From positions 1 to 21,573 of the forward strand of contig JASJAL010000016.1 in the NCBI GenBank assembly GCA_030067055.1: a stretch of 21,573 nucleotides of DNA, given 5' to 3'. The DNA is from Kiloniellales bacterium (GTDB lineage: Bacteria > Pseudomonadota > Alphaproteobacteria > Kiloniellales > JAKSBE01). This document shows positions 1-7,389 of the stretch, in pieces. The notes below the pieces were generated by a model. That model saw nothing but the letters and a program-made list of their open reading frames with translations. It ran no database searches and was not told the origin of the DNA. Both the position numbers and the translations under genes were made by a program. Each line of letters opens with the position of its first letter. Within the stretch, counting starts at the first letter, position 1.

Positions 1-603
1 TCGAAGTTTGCCGACTGCGGCGTCACCCTACTGGACGCGCCGGACGAGGTCGCCAAGGCGGCGCTCAACTACCTTGGCATCGACCCGAACAGCCAGAAGA
101 AGAGCGATCTGGATCAGGCCGAAGCGCTGCTTCAGTCGATCCGGCCGCATATCAAGTATTTCCATTCCTCGCAGAACATCAACGATCTGGCGAATGGCGA
201 CATCTGCCTTGCCATGGGCTGGAATGGCGACATGCTGATCGCCCGTGACCGGGCGGATGAAGCCGGGCAAGGGGTCGAGATCGCCTATACGATCCCCAAG
301 GAGGGGGCTCTGATCTGGTTCGATCTCATGGCCATTCCCGCCGATGCGCCGCATCCCGAGAACGCCCACCTCTTCCTCGACTACATCATGGAGCCCGAGG
401 TCGTGGCGGCGGTCTCGAACTACGTCTTCTATGCCAACGCCAACTCCGAGGCGACCGCCTTCGTCGACGGCGAGGTGAAGGAAGACCCTGGCATCTATCC
501 GCCTTTGGACGTCAAGCAAAAGCTCTTCCCGGGCAATGCGAACAAGCAGAAGTTCGATCGCCTGCTGACGCGCGCCTGGACCCGCGTCAAAACGGGGCAA
601 TAG
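1..603 (+). CDS. potF: Polyamine ABC transporter substrate-binding protein, C-terminal part (5' end outside window)
   Basis: This reading frame is open from the first base and ends in TAG, giving the last 200 residues of a protein of about 365-370 residues. It is the periplasmic putrescine/spermidine receptor that delivers substrate to the PotGHI importer. The visible part matches PotF closely: HSSQNINDLANGDIC near residue 55 of the fragment, then MGWNGD, IPKEGALIWFD, a VFYANAN segment, and a C-terminal PGIYPP followed by RAWTRVKTG, all hallmarks of PotF/PotD-type receptors. The signal peptide and N-terminal lobe lie outside the window, so polyamine specificity cannot be judged here. It is followed after 95 bp by potG on the same strand, the usual potFGHI order. 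The 95-bp gap holds no gene and no convincing terminator. Confidence 0.93.
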   Translation, partial: SKFADCGVTLLDAPDEVAKAALNYLGIDPNSQKKSDLDQAEALLQSIRPHIKYFHSSQNINDLANGDICLAMGWNGDMLIARDRADEAGQGVEIAYTIPKEGALIWFDLMAIPADAPHPENAHLFLDYIMEPEVVAAVSNYVFYANANSEATAFVDGEVKEDPGIYPPLDVKQKLFPGNANKQKFDRLLTRAWTRVKTGQ

Positions 604-698
604 GACCGCAAGAGAACGGCTGCGGGGGCGCCTTCTGCAGGGACGGCCAGGGCGCTTCCGGGCCCAGTCTGGATCCGCGTTCAGGTGGGGAGACGAGA

Positions 699-1841
699 AT
701 GGCGGGTGGCGAAGTCGGAGATCCGGCCAGCGAACCTTGGAAGGATCCGCAGGCGGAGCCCTATATTCGTCTGGAGCAGGTCACCAAGTCCTTTGGCGGG
801 TTTGTCGCCGTCGACAGCGTCAGTCTGAAAATCTACAAGAGCGAGCTCTTCTGCCTGCTCGGCGGCTCGGGCTGTGGCAAGTCGACGTTGCTGCGCATGC
901 TGGCCGGCTTCGAGGTGCCGACGAGCGGCAAGATCTACATCGACGGAGTCGATGTGGCGGGGATCCCGCCCTACGAACGCCCCGTCAACATGATGTTCCA
1001 ATCCTACGCCTTGTTTCCCCACATGACCGTGGAACAGAACATCGCTTTTGGCCTCAAGCAGGAGGGCTTGCCGCGACAGGAAATCGATTCGCGGGTGGAG
1101 GAAGTCTTGGAACTGGTCCAGCTCTTGCCCTTCGCAAAGCGCAAGCCGCACCAGCTCTCCGGTGGCCAGCGGCAAAGGGTTGCCTTGGCTCGCAGCCTGG
1201 TAAAGCGGCCGAAGCTTCTGCTCCTGGACGAGCCTCTGGGGGCGCTGGACAAGAAACTGCGTGAGCAGACGCAGTTTGAGCTGGTCAACATCCAGGAATC
1301 GGTCGGCATCACCTTCGTCGTCGTGACCCACGACCAGGAAGAGGCCATGACCCTGTCCAGCCGGATTGGCGTCATGGACCAGGGCAAGATCGTCCAGATC
1401 GGGACGCCCAGCGAGATTTACGAATACCCGGGCTCGCGCTTCGTCGCCGACTTCATCGGGACCGTGAATACCTTCGCCGGGCGCATCAAGGTCGACGAGC
1501 CGGATCACGCCTTGATCGAATCCGAGGAGGCCGGCTGCGATCTCTTCATCGATCACGGTATCTCGGGTACCGAAGGCTCGGAGGTTTGGGTCGCGGTTCG
1601 GCCCGAGAAAATAGACATCAGCAAGCAGCCGCCGACCCAGGACAACAACGTGGCGAAGGGCAGGATCGACGAGATCGCCTATTTCGGCGATCAATCGATT
1701 TATCACGTCCGCTTGCCCTCCGAGAAGATCGTCAAGGTGAAGCGGCCAAATCTGGTGCGGTCGATCGAGCGCGATCTGAGCTGGGAGGACGAGGTCTACC
1801 TCTCCTGGCTGCCGTCCAGCGGCGTCGTTCTCATGTCATGA
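699..1841 (+). CDS. potG: Polyamine ABC transporter ATP-binding protein
   Basis: A 380-residue cytoplasmic ATPase that powers polyamine uptake with PotFHI. All nucleotide-binding motifs are intact: Walker A GGSGCGKST (residues 55-63), Q-loop Gln101, signature LSGGQ (153-157), Walker B LLLLDE (173-178), D-loop GALD and H-loop His211. Residues from about 290 onward form the TOBE substrate-sensing region typical of the CUT1/PotA-PotG group. The ATG at 699 is preceded by a GGGGAG ribosome site. The length matches PotG (about 377 residues). The stop codon overlaps the potH start in an ATGA arrangement, indicating translational coupling. PotA is the main alternative name, but linkage to a PotF-type receptor and PotH/PotI permeases favours PotG. 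Confidence 0.95.
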   Translation: MAGGEVGDPASEPWKDPQAEPYIRLEQVTKSFGGFVAVDSVSLKIYKSELFCLLGGSGCGKSTLLRMLAGFEVPTSGKIYIDGVDVAGIPPYERPVNMMFQSYALFPHMTVEQNIAFGLKQEGLPRQEIDSRVEEVLELVQLLPFAKRKPHQLSGGQRQRVALARSLVKRPKLLLLDEPLGALDKKLREQTQFELVNIQESVGITFVVVTHDQEEAMTLSSRIGVMDQGKIVQIGTPSEIYEYPGSRFVADFIGTVNTFAGRIKVDEPDHALIESEEAGCDLFIDHGISGTEGSEVWVAVRPEKIDISKQPPTQDNNVAKGRIDEIAYFGDQSIYHVRLPSEKIVKVKRPNLVRSIERDLSWEDEVYLSWLPSSGVVLMS

Positions 1842-2842
1842 CCGACAAAGCCGGCGTCGCAGGGTCTGGTACGGCTGCTTCGGCGGCCGCGTCCGCAAGG
1901 TTGGGCCTCCAGTCGCTGCCGCTGCTCGGTTGGTTCAGCCAATTCCTGATGCGCTTCGGCGTGACCGGCCGAAGCTTCGTCGTCGCCGTGCCCTATATTT
2001 GGCTGCTGCTGTTCTTCCTGGTTCCCTTCCTGATCGTCCTGAAGATCAGCCTGGCTGAGGCGGTCATTGCCAGGCCGCCCTTCACGCCGCTGTTCGATTG
2101 GGCCGAAGAGGCGGCTCTTACGATCAGCGTGAACCTCGGGAATTTCCTCTTCCTTCTGGAGGACGATCTCTATTGGGTCGCCTACCTGAACTCGACGAAG
2201 ATTGCCGTGGTCTCGACCCTGCTCTGCCTCGTGATCGGCTATCCCATGGCCTATGGGATCGCACGGGCTTCGCACACCTGGCGCAACGTGCTCTTGCTCC
2301 TGGTGATCTTGCCGTTCTGGACGTCGTTTCTGCTGCGGGTCTATGCCTGGGTCGGCATCCTCAAGACCAACGGGGTGATCAACAACTTTCTGCTGGGCAT
2401 CGGCATCATCGATGAGCCCTTGGCCCTGTTGCACAACGATTTCTCGGTCTACGTCGGCATCGTCTATTCCTACCTGCCGTTCATGATCCTCCCGCTCTAC
2501 GCCAACCTCGAGAAGCTCGACGTCAGTTTGCTGGAAGCGGCGGCCGATCTCGGCTGCAAGCCCTTCAAGGCTTTCCTCACGGTGACGCTTCCGCTGTCGC
2601 TTCCCGGGATCGCGGCGGGATCGCTTCTGGTCTTCATCCCGGCGGTCGGCGAGTTCGTGATCCCCGCGCTTCTGGGAGGCCCCGACACCTTGATGATCGG
2701 CCGGGTGCTCTGGGACGAGTTCTTCTCCAACCGAGATTGGCCTGTCGCCTCGGCGGTCGCGATCGCCCTGCTCTTGCTGCTGGTCATCCCGATCGTGATC
2801 TACCAGCATGTCCAGATGCGGCAATCGGAGAGGGACGCATGA
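1838..2842 (+). CDS. potH: Polyamine ABC transporter permease (PotH type)
   Basis: A 334-residue inner-membrane permease, one half of the polyamine channel. It has about six hydrophobic segments. The first follows a cytoplasmic N-terminal tail of roughly 45 residues that is rich in Ala and Ser. The EAA loop that docks on the ATPase is visible around residues 231-250 (EAAADLGCKPFKAFLTVTLP). PotH-specific features include WTSFLLRVYAW and the later VGEFVIPALLGG. The start chosen is the ATG overlapping the potG stop (ATGA). An in-frame opening extends 84 codons further upstream, but that is potG sequence read in another frame. The stop again overlaps the potI start by 4 nt. Confidence 0.94.
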   Translation: MTDKAGVAGSGTAASAAASARLGLQSLPLLGWFSQFLMRFGVTGRSFVVAVPYIWLLLFFLVPFLIVLKISLAEAVIARPPFTPLFDWAEEAALTISVNLGNFLFLLEDDLYWVAYLNSTKIAVVSTLLCLVIGYPMAYGIARASHTWRNVLLLLVILPFWTSFLLRVYAWVGILKTNGVINNFLLGIGIIDEPLALLHNDFSVYVGIVYSYLPFMILPLYANLEKLDVSLLEAAADLGCKPFKAFLTVTLPLSLPGIAAGSLLVFIPAVGEFVIPALLGGPDTLMIGRVLWDEFFSNRDWPVASAVAIALLLLLVIPIVIYQHVQMRQSERDA

Positions 2843-3681
2843 GCCGCAACCGCTCGATGTTCCTGATCTCGGCCCTGGCCTTCGGGTTTGCCTTCCTCTA
2901 CGGCCCCATCGTCTCGCTGATCGTCTTTTCCTTCAACAAGTCCAAGCTGGTAACCGTCTGGGGCGGCTTTTCGACCAAGTGGTACGGCGAGTTGTTCCGC
3001 AATGATCAGATCATCGACGCCGCCTTGCTGAGCCTGCGGATCGCAATCGTCAACGCCACTTTCGCGGTCGCCCTCGGCACGCTCGCGGGCTTTGCCTTGG
3101 CGCGGCTCGGACGCTTCCGGGGCCGGACGCTTTTCTCAGGCATGGTGACCGCGCCGCTGGTCATGCCAGAGGTGATCACGGGCCTGTCCTTGCTGCTGCT
3201 GTTCGTGTCCTTGGAGGAGTTTATCGGCTGGCCTTCGGGACGCGGGGTCACGACGATCACGATCGCCCACATCACCTTTTCCATGGCCTACGTCGCCGTC
3301 GTCATCCAATCGCGCCTGTCGAGCCTGGACGAGTCCGTGGAGGAGGCGGCTTTGGATCTGGGCGCCCGACCGGCCAAAGTATTCCTCTTTATCACCCTGC
3401 CGATCATCTCGCCGGCCCTGGTATCCGGCTGGCTTCTGGCCTTCACCATGTCACTGGACGATCTGGTGATCGCGAGCTTTGTCTCGGGGCCCGGCGCCAG
3501 CACCTTGCCGATGGTGATCTTTTCGAAGGTGCGCCTTGGCGTCAGCCCGGAGGTCAACGCGCTGGCGACGATCATCGTCTTGCTCGTTTCCGTGGGCATC
3601 GTAGCTGCCGGCTGGAGCATGAACCGGCAGCAAAAGGCCCGCGAGCGCGAGATCCAGGCGGCGGTAGCGGCGAACGACTAA
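2839..3681 (+). CDS. potI: Polyamine ABC transporter permease (PotI type)
   Basis: A 280-residue inner-membrane permease, partner of PotH. The N-terminus has the usual first helix followed by a periplasmic loop with FNKSKLVTVWGGFSTKWY, a typical PotI/PotC motif. The EAA loop lies near residues 167-187 (EEAALDLGARPAKVFLFITLP). The segment FTMSLDDLVIASFVSGPG is strongly conserved in PotI/PotC. The start is the ATG overlapping the potH stop. The gene ends 13 bp from the stop of the convergent chrR gene, and I see no hairpin with a T-run in that gap, so transcripts of the two operons may overlap at their 3' ends. Confidence 0.94.
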   Translation: MSRNRSMFLISALAFGFAFLYGPIVSLIVFSFNKSKLVTVWGGFSTKWYGELFRNDQIIDAALLSLRIAIVNATFAVALGTLAGFALARLGRFRGRTLFSGMVTAPLVMPEVITGLSLLLLFVSLEEFIGWPSGRGVTTITIAHITFSMAYVAVVIQSRLSSLDESVEEAALDLGARPAKVFLFITLPIISPALVSGWLLAFTMSLDDLVIASFVSGPGASTLPMVIFSKVRLGVSPEVNALATIIVLLVSVGIVAAGWSMNRQQKAREREIQAAVAAND

Positions 3682-3694
3682 CTCTGTTTGAAGC

Positions 3695-4351
3695 TCAACG
3701 CTGCAGCAGTGGGCTGAGCAGGCGCACCAACGTTCCCGTGAAGCGGAGCGGGGCATCCGTGACCGCAAGGCAAATGCAGTCTTCGCCGGCGTCCGCTACC
3801 GGCCTGTGCTGAACTTCCGGATCGGCAATTGCGACGTCGCCGCGCAGAAAATGCCCGGTGTGATCGCTGAAACCGCCCGCAAGAACCAGGGTGTACTCAG
3901 CCCCGTGGTGGCTGTGCTCGGGTATCGCGGTCTTCGGCTTGATGCGCATCAGCCGCGTCTTGAAGCTGTTTCGGTCCGGCAGCAAGCTCGCCTCGGCTAT
4001 TCCCACCCTTTGGCGCCAGTCGAGACTGTCCAGCGATCCTGCGACGTAGTCGCGCAGGGGCTGCGGCAACCGCAGGTCAGCTGTGGCAGCCTGCGCCGGC
4101 CAAGAGCTTTTTGCCGGCGCTTCCGGCTCGTCCAAAAGATCGAGGACCCGGACCAAGCTGTCGCTGGCCATGGTCACCGGTGACTGACCTTCCAGTTCCT
4201 CGCCACCTAGCATCTCATAGGCCGCTACCTCGCGACGGCAATCCGGACACAGCGCCAGATGGGTCGCCACGAGCAGCGATACCGGCTCGTTCAAGCTGCC
4301 GGCGGCATAGCCGAGCAGCATCTCTTCCGAGGGATGATGGTGCGGCATCAC
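3695..4351 (-). CDS. chrR: ChrR-family zinc/cupin anti-sigma factor
   Basis: A 218-residue cytoplasmic anti-sigma factor that holds the adjacent sigma factor inactive. In R. sphaeroides, ChrR releases RpoE when singlet oxygen is present. The N-terminal anti-sigma domain has the four zinc ligands at the R. sphaeroides positions: His6, His31, Cys35 and Cys38 (HLALCPDC). The C-terminal cupin domain carries His146, His148, Glu152 and His182, equivalent to the second metal site needed for signal response. The ending DCICLAVTDAPLRF is close to ChrR. Both domains look intact. The frame begins with GTG at 4351, which gives ChrR numbering, or ATG at 4348. A GAGGAG site lies just upstream. The start overlaps the sigma stop, so sigma and anti-sigma are coupled. 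Confidence 0.95.
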   Translation of the reverse strand: MMPHHHPSEEMLLGYAAGSLNEPVSLLVATHLALCPDCRREVAAYEMLGGEELEGQSPVTMASDSLVRVLDLLDEPEAPAKSSWPAQAATADLRLPQPLRDYVAGSLDSLDWRQRVGIAEASLLPDRNSFKTRLMRIKPKTAIPEHSHHGAEYTLVLAGGFSDHTGHFLRGDVAIADPEVQHRPVADAGEDCICLAVTDAPLRFTGTLVRLLSPLLQR

Positions 4352-5007
4352 CGCAACTCCTCCAAGCTCCGACGCAGCTTTGCCACCGCCAGCCGAATCC
4401 GCGATTTAACCGTTCCGAGCGGCAAATCGAGTTCCGTTGCAATCGCGTCGTGGGTTTTGTCTTCAAAAAACGACATACGCAAAAGTTTCGCTTGCTCTTC
4501 TGGCACTTCGTCGATCGCCCGCTTTATCGCCGCGCGCCATTCGTTTGCAGATACAGCCTCAGAGGGATCCTCGTCTCGATCCGGCACCAGTGCCGGGTCA
4601 TTCGGGTCGAGTTCTGGACGCCGCTCCCGCCGTATCGCGTCGATGCGCTTATTTCGGGTGATCGTGAAAATCCAAGTGCTCGCTCGCGCCTTCCGACAAT
4701 CGAATTGTTCCGCCCGACGCCAAACGGTCAACATGACCTCCTGCATCAGGTCGTCCGCCTCACTGTCATTCACCCCCAAGCGTTTCAGGTAACTTTTGAC
4801 CCGGGGGCCGAAATGCTCGAATAGTTTGATGAATGCCTTGCGATCCTTGTGTTCTGCGACGGCAATCAACAACTCACTCAGCTCATCCGGGACGGCTCGC
4901 GAAGCAACTGTGGCGTTCGAACTCATCCCTTTATCTAAAGTCATCACGGCGACACCTACAAGCGTAGGACGACCTGACAACTGCGCAGTCGGTACCCCTG
5001 TCACCAT
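4348..5007 (-). CDS. rpoE: ECF RNA polymerase sigma factor, RpoE (ChrR-partnered, ECF11-like)
   Basis: An ECF sigma factor that directs transcription of a stress regulon when freed from ChrR. Region 2 covers the DRKAFIKLFEHFGPRVKSYL helix, then DDLMQEVMLTVWRRA and STWIFTITRNKRID. Region 4 contains THDAIATELDLPLGTVKSRI, the helix-turn-helix that reads the -35 element. The frame is open back to 5160, but a matching RpoE promoter (5025-5054) lies inside that extension, so the longest form is unlikely. I chose ATG 5007 (219 residues) because GGAGG sits 4 nt upstream. GTG 5004, ATG 4944 and ATG 4926 (192 residues, closest to family length) are alternatives. The stop overlaps the chrR start. Autoregulation is expected from the promoter. 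Confidence 0.9.
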   Translation of the reverse strand: MVTGVPTAQLSGRPTLVGVAVMTLDKGMSSNATVASRAVPDELSELLIAVAEHKDRKAFIKLFEHFGPRVKSYLKRLGVNDSEADDLMQEVMLTVWRRAEQFDCRKARASTWIFTITRNKRIDAIRRERRPELDPNDPALVPDRDEDPSEAVSANEWRAAIKRAIDEVPEEQAKLLRMSFFEDKTHDAIATELDLPLGTVKSRIRLAVAKLRRSLEELR

Positions 5008-5024
5008 AACGCCTCCATTTTGGA

Positions 5025-5054
5025 CTTCTACGGGTCCTGTGCTCGCCCGGATCA
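5025..5054 (-). promoter_or_regulatory. RpoE-type promoter of rpoE-chrR
   Basis: On the minus strand, TGATCC (5054-5049) is followed by exactly 18 nt and then TAGAAG (5030-5025). This matches the R. sphaeroides RpoE promoter form as I recall it (TGATCC, 18-bp spacer, TAAGA-like -10). The start of transcription would fall near 5018-5021. That leaves a leader of only about 12 nt with GGAGG before ATG 5007. It implies autoregulation of rpoE-chrR. Confidence 0.75.
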
Positions 5055-5088
5055 CCCGCTTTCTCGCTTTCTCTTGGCTTAGGTGATC
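5050..5088. repeat. Inverted repeat of the two divergent -35 elements
   Basis: GATCACC (5050-5056) and GGTGATC (5082-5088) are perfect 7-bp inverted arms separated by 25 bp. Each arm contains most of the -35 hexamer of one of the two divergent RpoE-type promoters, so the symmetry is explained by back-to-back sigma sites. It need not be a repressor operator. Confidence 0.7.
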
Positions 5089-5113
5089 TGCTCCCAAGTG
5101 CTTGACGTAACGA
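5084..5113 (+). promoter_or_regulatory. RpoE-type promoter of the COG2907-DUF1365-methyltransferase operon
   Basis: TGATCT (5084-5089), exactly 18 nt, then TAACGA (5108-5113). It has the same spacing and base pattern as the rpoE promoter on the other strand. Transcription would begin near 5120, leaving a leader of about 105 nt before the ATG at 5225. Confidence 0.72.
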
Positions 5114-5224
5114 CCCTTAATGCGCTTCGGGCAGGGCCGCAAAAGGGGTCGATATCGCACGCTTGCGCTACGACTGAGATTTTCTTTGTCGCTTTCATGA
5201 AATCTGGCAGGGGACGGTTAACGC

Positions 5225-6556
5225 ATGAAAATTGCCATCGTTGGTAGTGGAATCGCCGGTCTTGGCGCCGCTTGGGCCTTGAATCAGCAACATGAGGTCA
5301 CGCTTTTCGAGTCCGAAAGCTATTTGGGTGGGCACGCGAACACGGTGGAAATCGCCGACAGCGGGCGCCGGGTTGCAGTTGATACTGGCTTTATCGTCTA
5401 TAACGAGCAGACCTATCCGAAGCTGACCCGGCTCTTCCGGGAACTCGACGTGCCGACCGAGAATAGCGAGATGTCTTTCTCGGTCTCGCTGGCTCAGGGC
5501 GGTTTCGAATACAAGGGCGATCTGCCGGGTTTGTTCGCGCAACCTTCCAACGTGGCTCGGCCCCGGTTCTGGCGCATGCTGCGCGATCTCGTCCGCTTCT
5601 ATCGGGAGGCGCCCGAGTTGCTAGAGGTGGAGTCGGGCAACGGGCTGAGCCTGGGCGCCTACCTCGAGGCTGGCCGCTATTGCGACGATTTCATCAACGA
5701 CCATCTGCTTCCTATGGGGGCGGCGATATGGTCGACCTCCTTGGCCGACATGCGGTCCTTTCCGGCGCGTACTTTCGTGCAGTTCTGCCAGAATCATGGC
5801 CTGCTGCTCTATACTGATCGGCCTCAATGGAAGACGGTGAGCGGTGGGAGCCAGGAGTACGTCCGCCGAATCATCCGAAGCTTCCGGGAACGGATCCGGT
5901 TGAACGAGGCCGTGGTCGCTTGCCGAAGGACGCCGATGGGGGTCTTCGTGACCACCGAGGCCGGCTGCGAGGAGAGGTACGATCAACTGGTTCTGGCTTG
6001 CCACAGCGACCAGGCGCTGCGAATTCTCGGCCCGGATGCGTCCCATCTCGAGGCGGAAACCTTGGGTGCGATTGGCTACGAGGACAACCTGGCGGTCTTG
6101 CACCAGGATTCGAGCCTGATGCCGCGCCGGCGCGGTGCCTGGGCCAGCTGGAACTACATCGGCGGCGATGTCGAGGAACAGGGCCGCAAAGTTTCGGTCA
6201 CCTACTGGATGAACCGTCTGCAGAACTTGAAGACCGCGGCGCCGCTGCTGTTGAGCCTCAATCCGATCCACCGGCCCCGTGCGGACGAGGTCTTGGCCAG
6301 CTATACCTATGCCCATCCGCAGTTCGACCAGGCGGCGTTGGAAGCTCAGGCTGCGATGTACCGGATCCAGGGCGATCGGCAGACCTGGTTTTGCGGCGCC
6401 TATTGTGGTTATGGGTTCCACGAGGATGGCTTGGAGTCCGGCTTCAAAGTTGCGGCCGAACTGGGCGCCACCGTGCCCTGGGCGGAAGAGGTCGGGACCT
6501 CTAGTCCGGCCTGGCGCGCCGTCCAGCCGGTCCTGGCCCTCGAGGCGGCGGAGTAG
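5225..6556 (+). CDS. COG2907 FAD/NAD(P)-binding amine-oxidase-like protein, putative fatty-acyl desaturase/oxidase
   Basis: A 443-residue flavoprotein of the amine oxidase/phytoene desaturase fold. The FAD dinucleotide motif GSGIAG is at residues 7-12, with Glu29 at the end of the second strand. GGHANT (35-40) and the family signature DTGFIVYNEQTYP (52-64) follow. A C-terminal FAD segment lies at 387-414 (WFCGAYCGYGFHEDG). No signal peptide is visible, so it is probably cytosolic or membrane-associated. It leads an operon with DUF1365 and a methyltransferase behind an RpoE-type promoter. The same gene type in R. sphaeroides (RSP1091 as I recall) is in the RpoE regulon and is needed for furan fatty acid synthesis. 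A role in desaturating or oxidising a methylated acyl chain is inferred; which of UfaD or UfaO it corresponds to I cannot say. Confidence 0.88.
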   Translation: MKIAIVGSGIAGLGAAWALNQQHEVTLFESESYLGGHANTVEIADSGRRVAVDTGFIVYNEQTYPKLTRLFRELDVPTENSEMSFSVSLAQGGFEYKGDLPGLFAQPSNVARPRFWRMLRDLVRFYREAPELLEVESGNGLSLGAYLEAGRYCDDFINDHLLPMGAAIWSTSLADMRSFPARTFVQFCQNHGLLLYTDRPQWKTVSGGSQEYVRRIIRSFRERIRLNEAVVACRRTPMGVFVTTEAGCEERYDQLVLACHSDQALRILGPDASHLEAETLGAIGYEDNLAVLHQDSSLMPRRRGAWASWNYIGGDVEEQGRKVSVTYWMNRLQNLKTAAPLLLSLNPIHRPRADEVLASYTYAHPQFDQAALEAQAAMYRIQGDRQTWFCGAYCGYGFHEDGLESGFKVAAELGATVPWAEEVGTSSPAWRAVQPVLALEAAE

Positions 6557-6565
6557 GCAGGCGCT

Positions 6566-7375
6566 ATGTCTGGATCGACCCTCAGATCTCGGATCTATTT
6601 CGGTCGGGTGATGCACAAGCGTCTGAGACCCTTTCAGCATCGCTTCGACTACCGGGTCTATGCCTTTCTCTTCGATCTAGACGAACTGGCCCGGCTCGAT
6701 CGGGAGCTACCCCTGTTCTCTCACAACCGGGCCAACGTCTTCAGCCTGCGTGACCGCGACCACGGACCGCGAGACGGCAGTGCTCTGAAGCCCTGGGCCG
6801 AGCAATTGTGTGCCGAGGCCGGCGTCGAACTGCGCGGCGGACGCGTCCAGCTGCTTTGTCTGCCACGGCTCTTCGGCTATGCCTTCAACCCGCTATCGCT
6901 TTGGTTCTGCCACGACGCTGAGGGCGATCTACGGGCGGTGATCTACGAGGTGCGAAACACCTTCGGCGAGCAGCACAGCTACGTGATTCCGCTGGCCGCA
7001 CCTTCGACTCCGGACGCGGCCTTCGACCAGGCCTGCGAGAAGGGCTTCTACGTTTCGCCTTTCATCCCGATGGCGGCCTCCTATCGTTTCCGCCTGCGGC
7101 CGCCTGGACGGCGGCTCGCGATCCTGATCCGCCAAGCCGTCAGCGAGGGCGAAATACTTCTCGCAACCTGGACCGGCCGCAGTGCCCCAGCGGGCCTTTC
7201 CGCCCTGTCACGCGCCCTGTTGCTCTATCCTTTGCTCACCTTCAAGATCATGTTTGCCATTCACTGGCAGGCGCTGTGGCTGTGGGTTAAGGGGGCTCGC
7301 TACTACCGGCGTCCCCGGCCACCGGAGGATCCGGTTTCCCTCGAACTGCCCGCTCCGCAGCTGCCGGCCGAGTAG
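6566..7375 (+). CDS. DUF1365 (COG3496) family protein
   Basis: A 269-residue protein of unknown biochemical function. The conserved start IYFGRVMHKRLRPFQHRFDY and the central block around residues 103-140 (GYAFNPLSLWFCHD, then RNTFGEQHSY) identify DUF1365. The C-terminal part has a hydrophobic stretch around residues 215-240 (LLLYPLLTFKIMFAIHWQALWLW), which suggests membrane contact. It begins 9 nt after the COG2907 stop and is followed after 14 nt by the methyltransferase, the standard order of this cluster in proteobacteria. The conserved association with a flavoprotein and an acyl-chain methyltransferase points to lipid modification. Conserved His, Asn and Asp residues could form an active site, but I know of no demonstrated mechanism. 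Confidence 0.88.
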   Translation: MSGSTLRSRIYFGRVMHKRLRPFQHRFDYRVYAFLFDLDELARLDRELPLFSHNRANVFSLRDRDHGPRDGSALKPWAEQLCAEAGVELRGGRVQLLCLPRLFGYAFNPLSLWFCHDAEGDLRAVIYEVRNTFGEQHSYVIPLAAPSTPDAAFDQACEKGFYVSPFIPMAASYRFRLRPPGRRLAILIRQAVSEGEILLATWTGRSAPAGLSALSRALLLYPLLTFKIMFAIHWQALWLWVKGARYYRRPRPPEDPVSLELPAPQLPAE

Positions 7376-7389
7376 AGGGGAGCTGGGGA

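Noticed and set aside
4208..4824. Plus-strand frames opposite rpoE and chrR
   Set aside because: They are shadows of two genes with diagnostic residues on the minus strand.
5008..5160. N-terminal extension of RpoE
   Set aside because: It contains the matching RpoE promoter and would make the protein about 80 residues longer than relatives.
7123..7160. TGATCC sites inside DUF1365 and the MFS gene (also near 9305)
   Set aside because: No TA-type -10 lies 18 bp away, and both are inside coding sequence.
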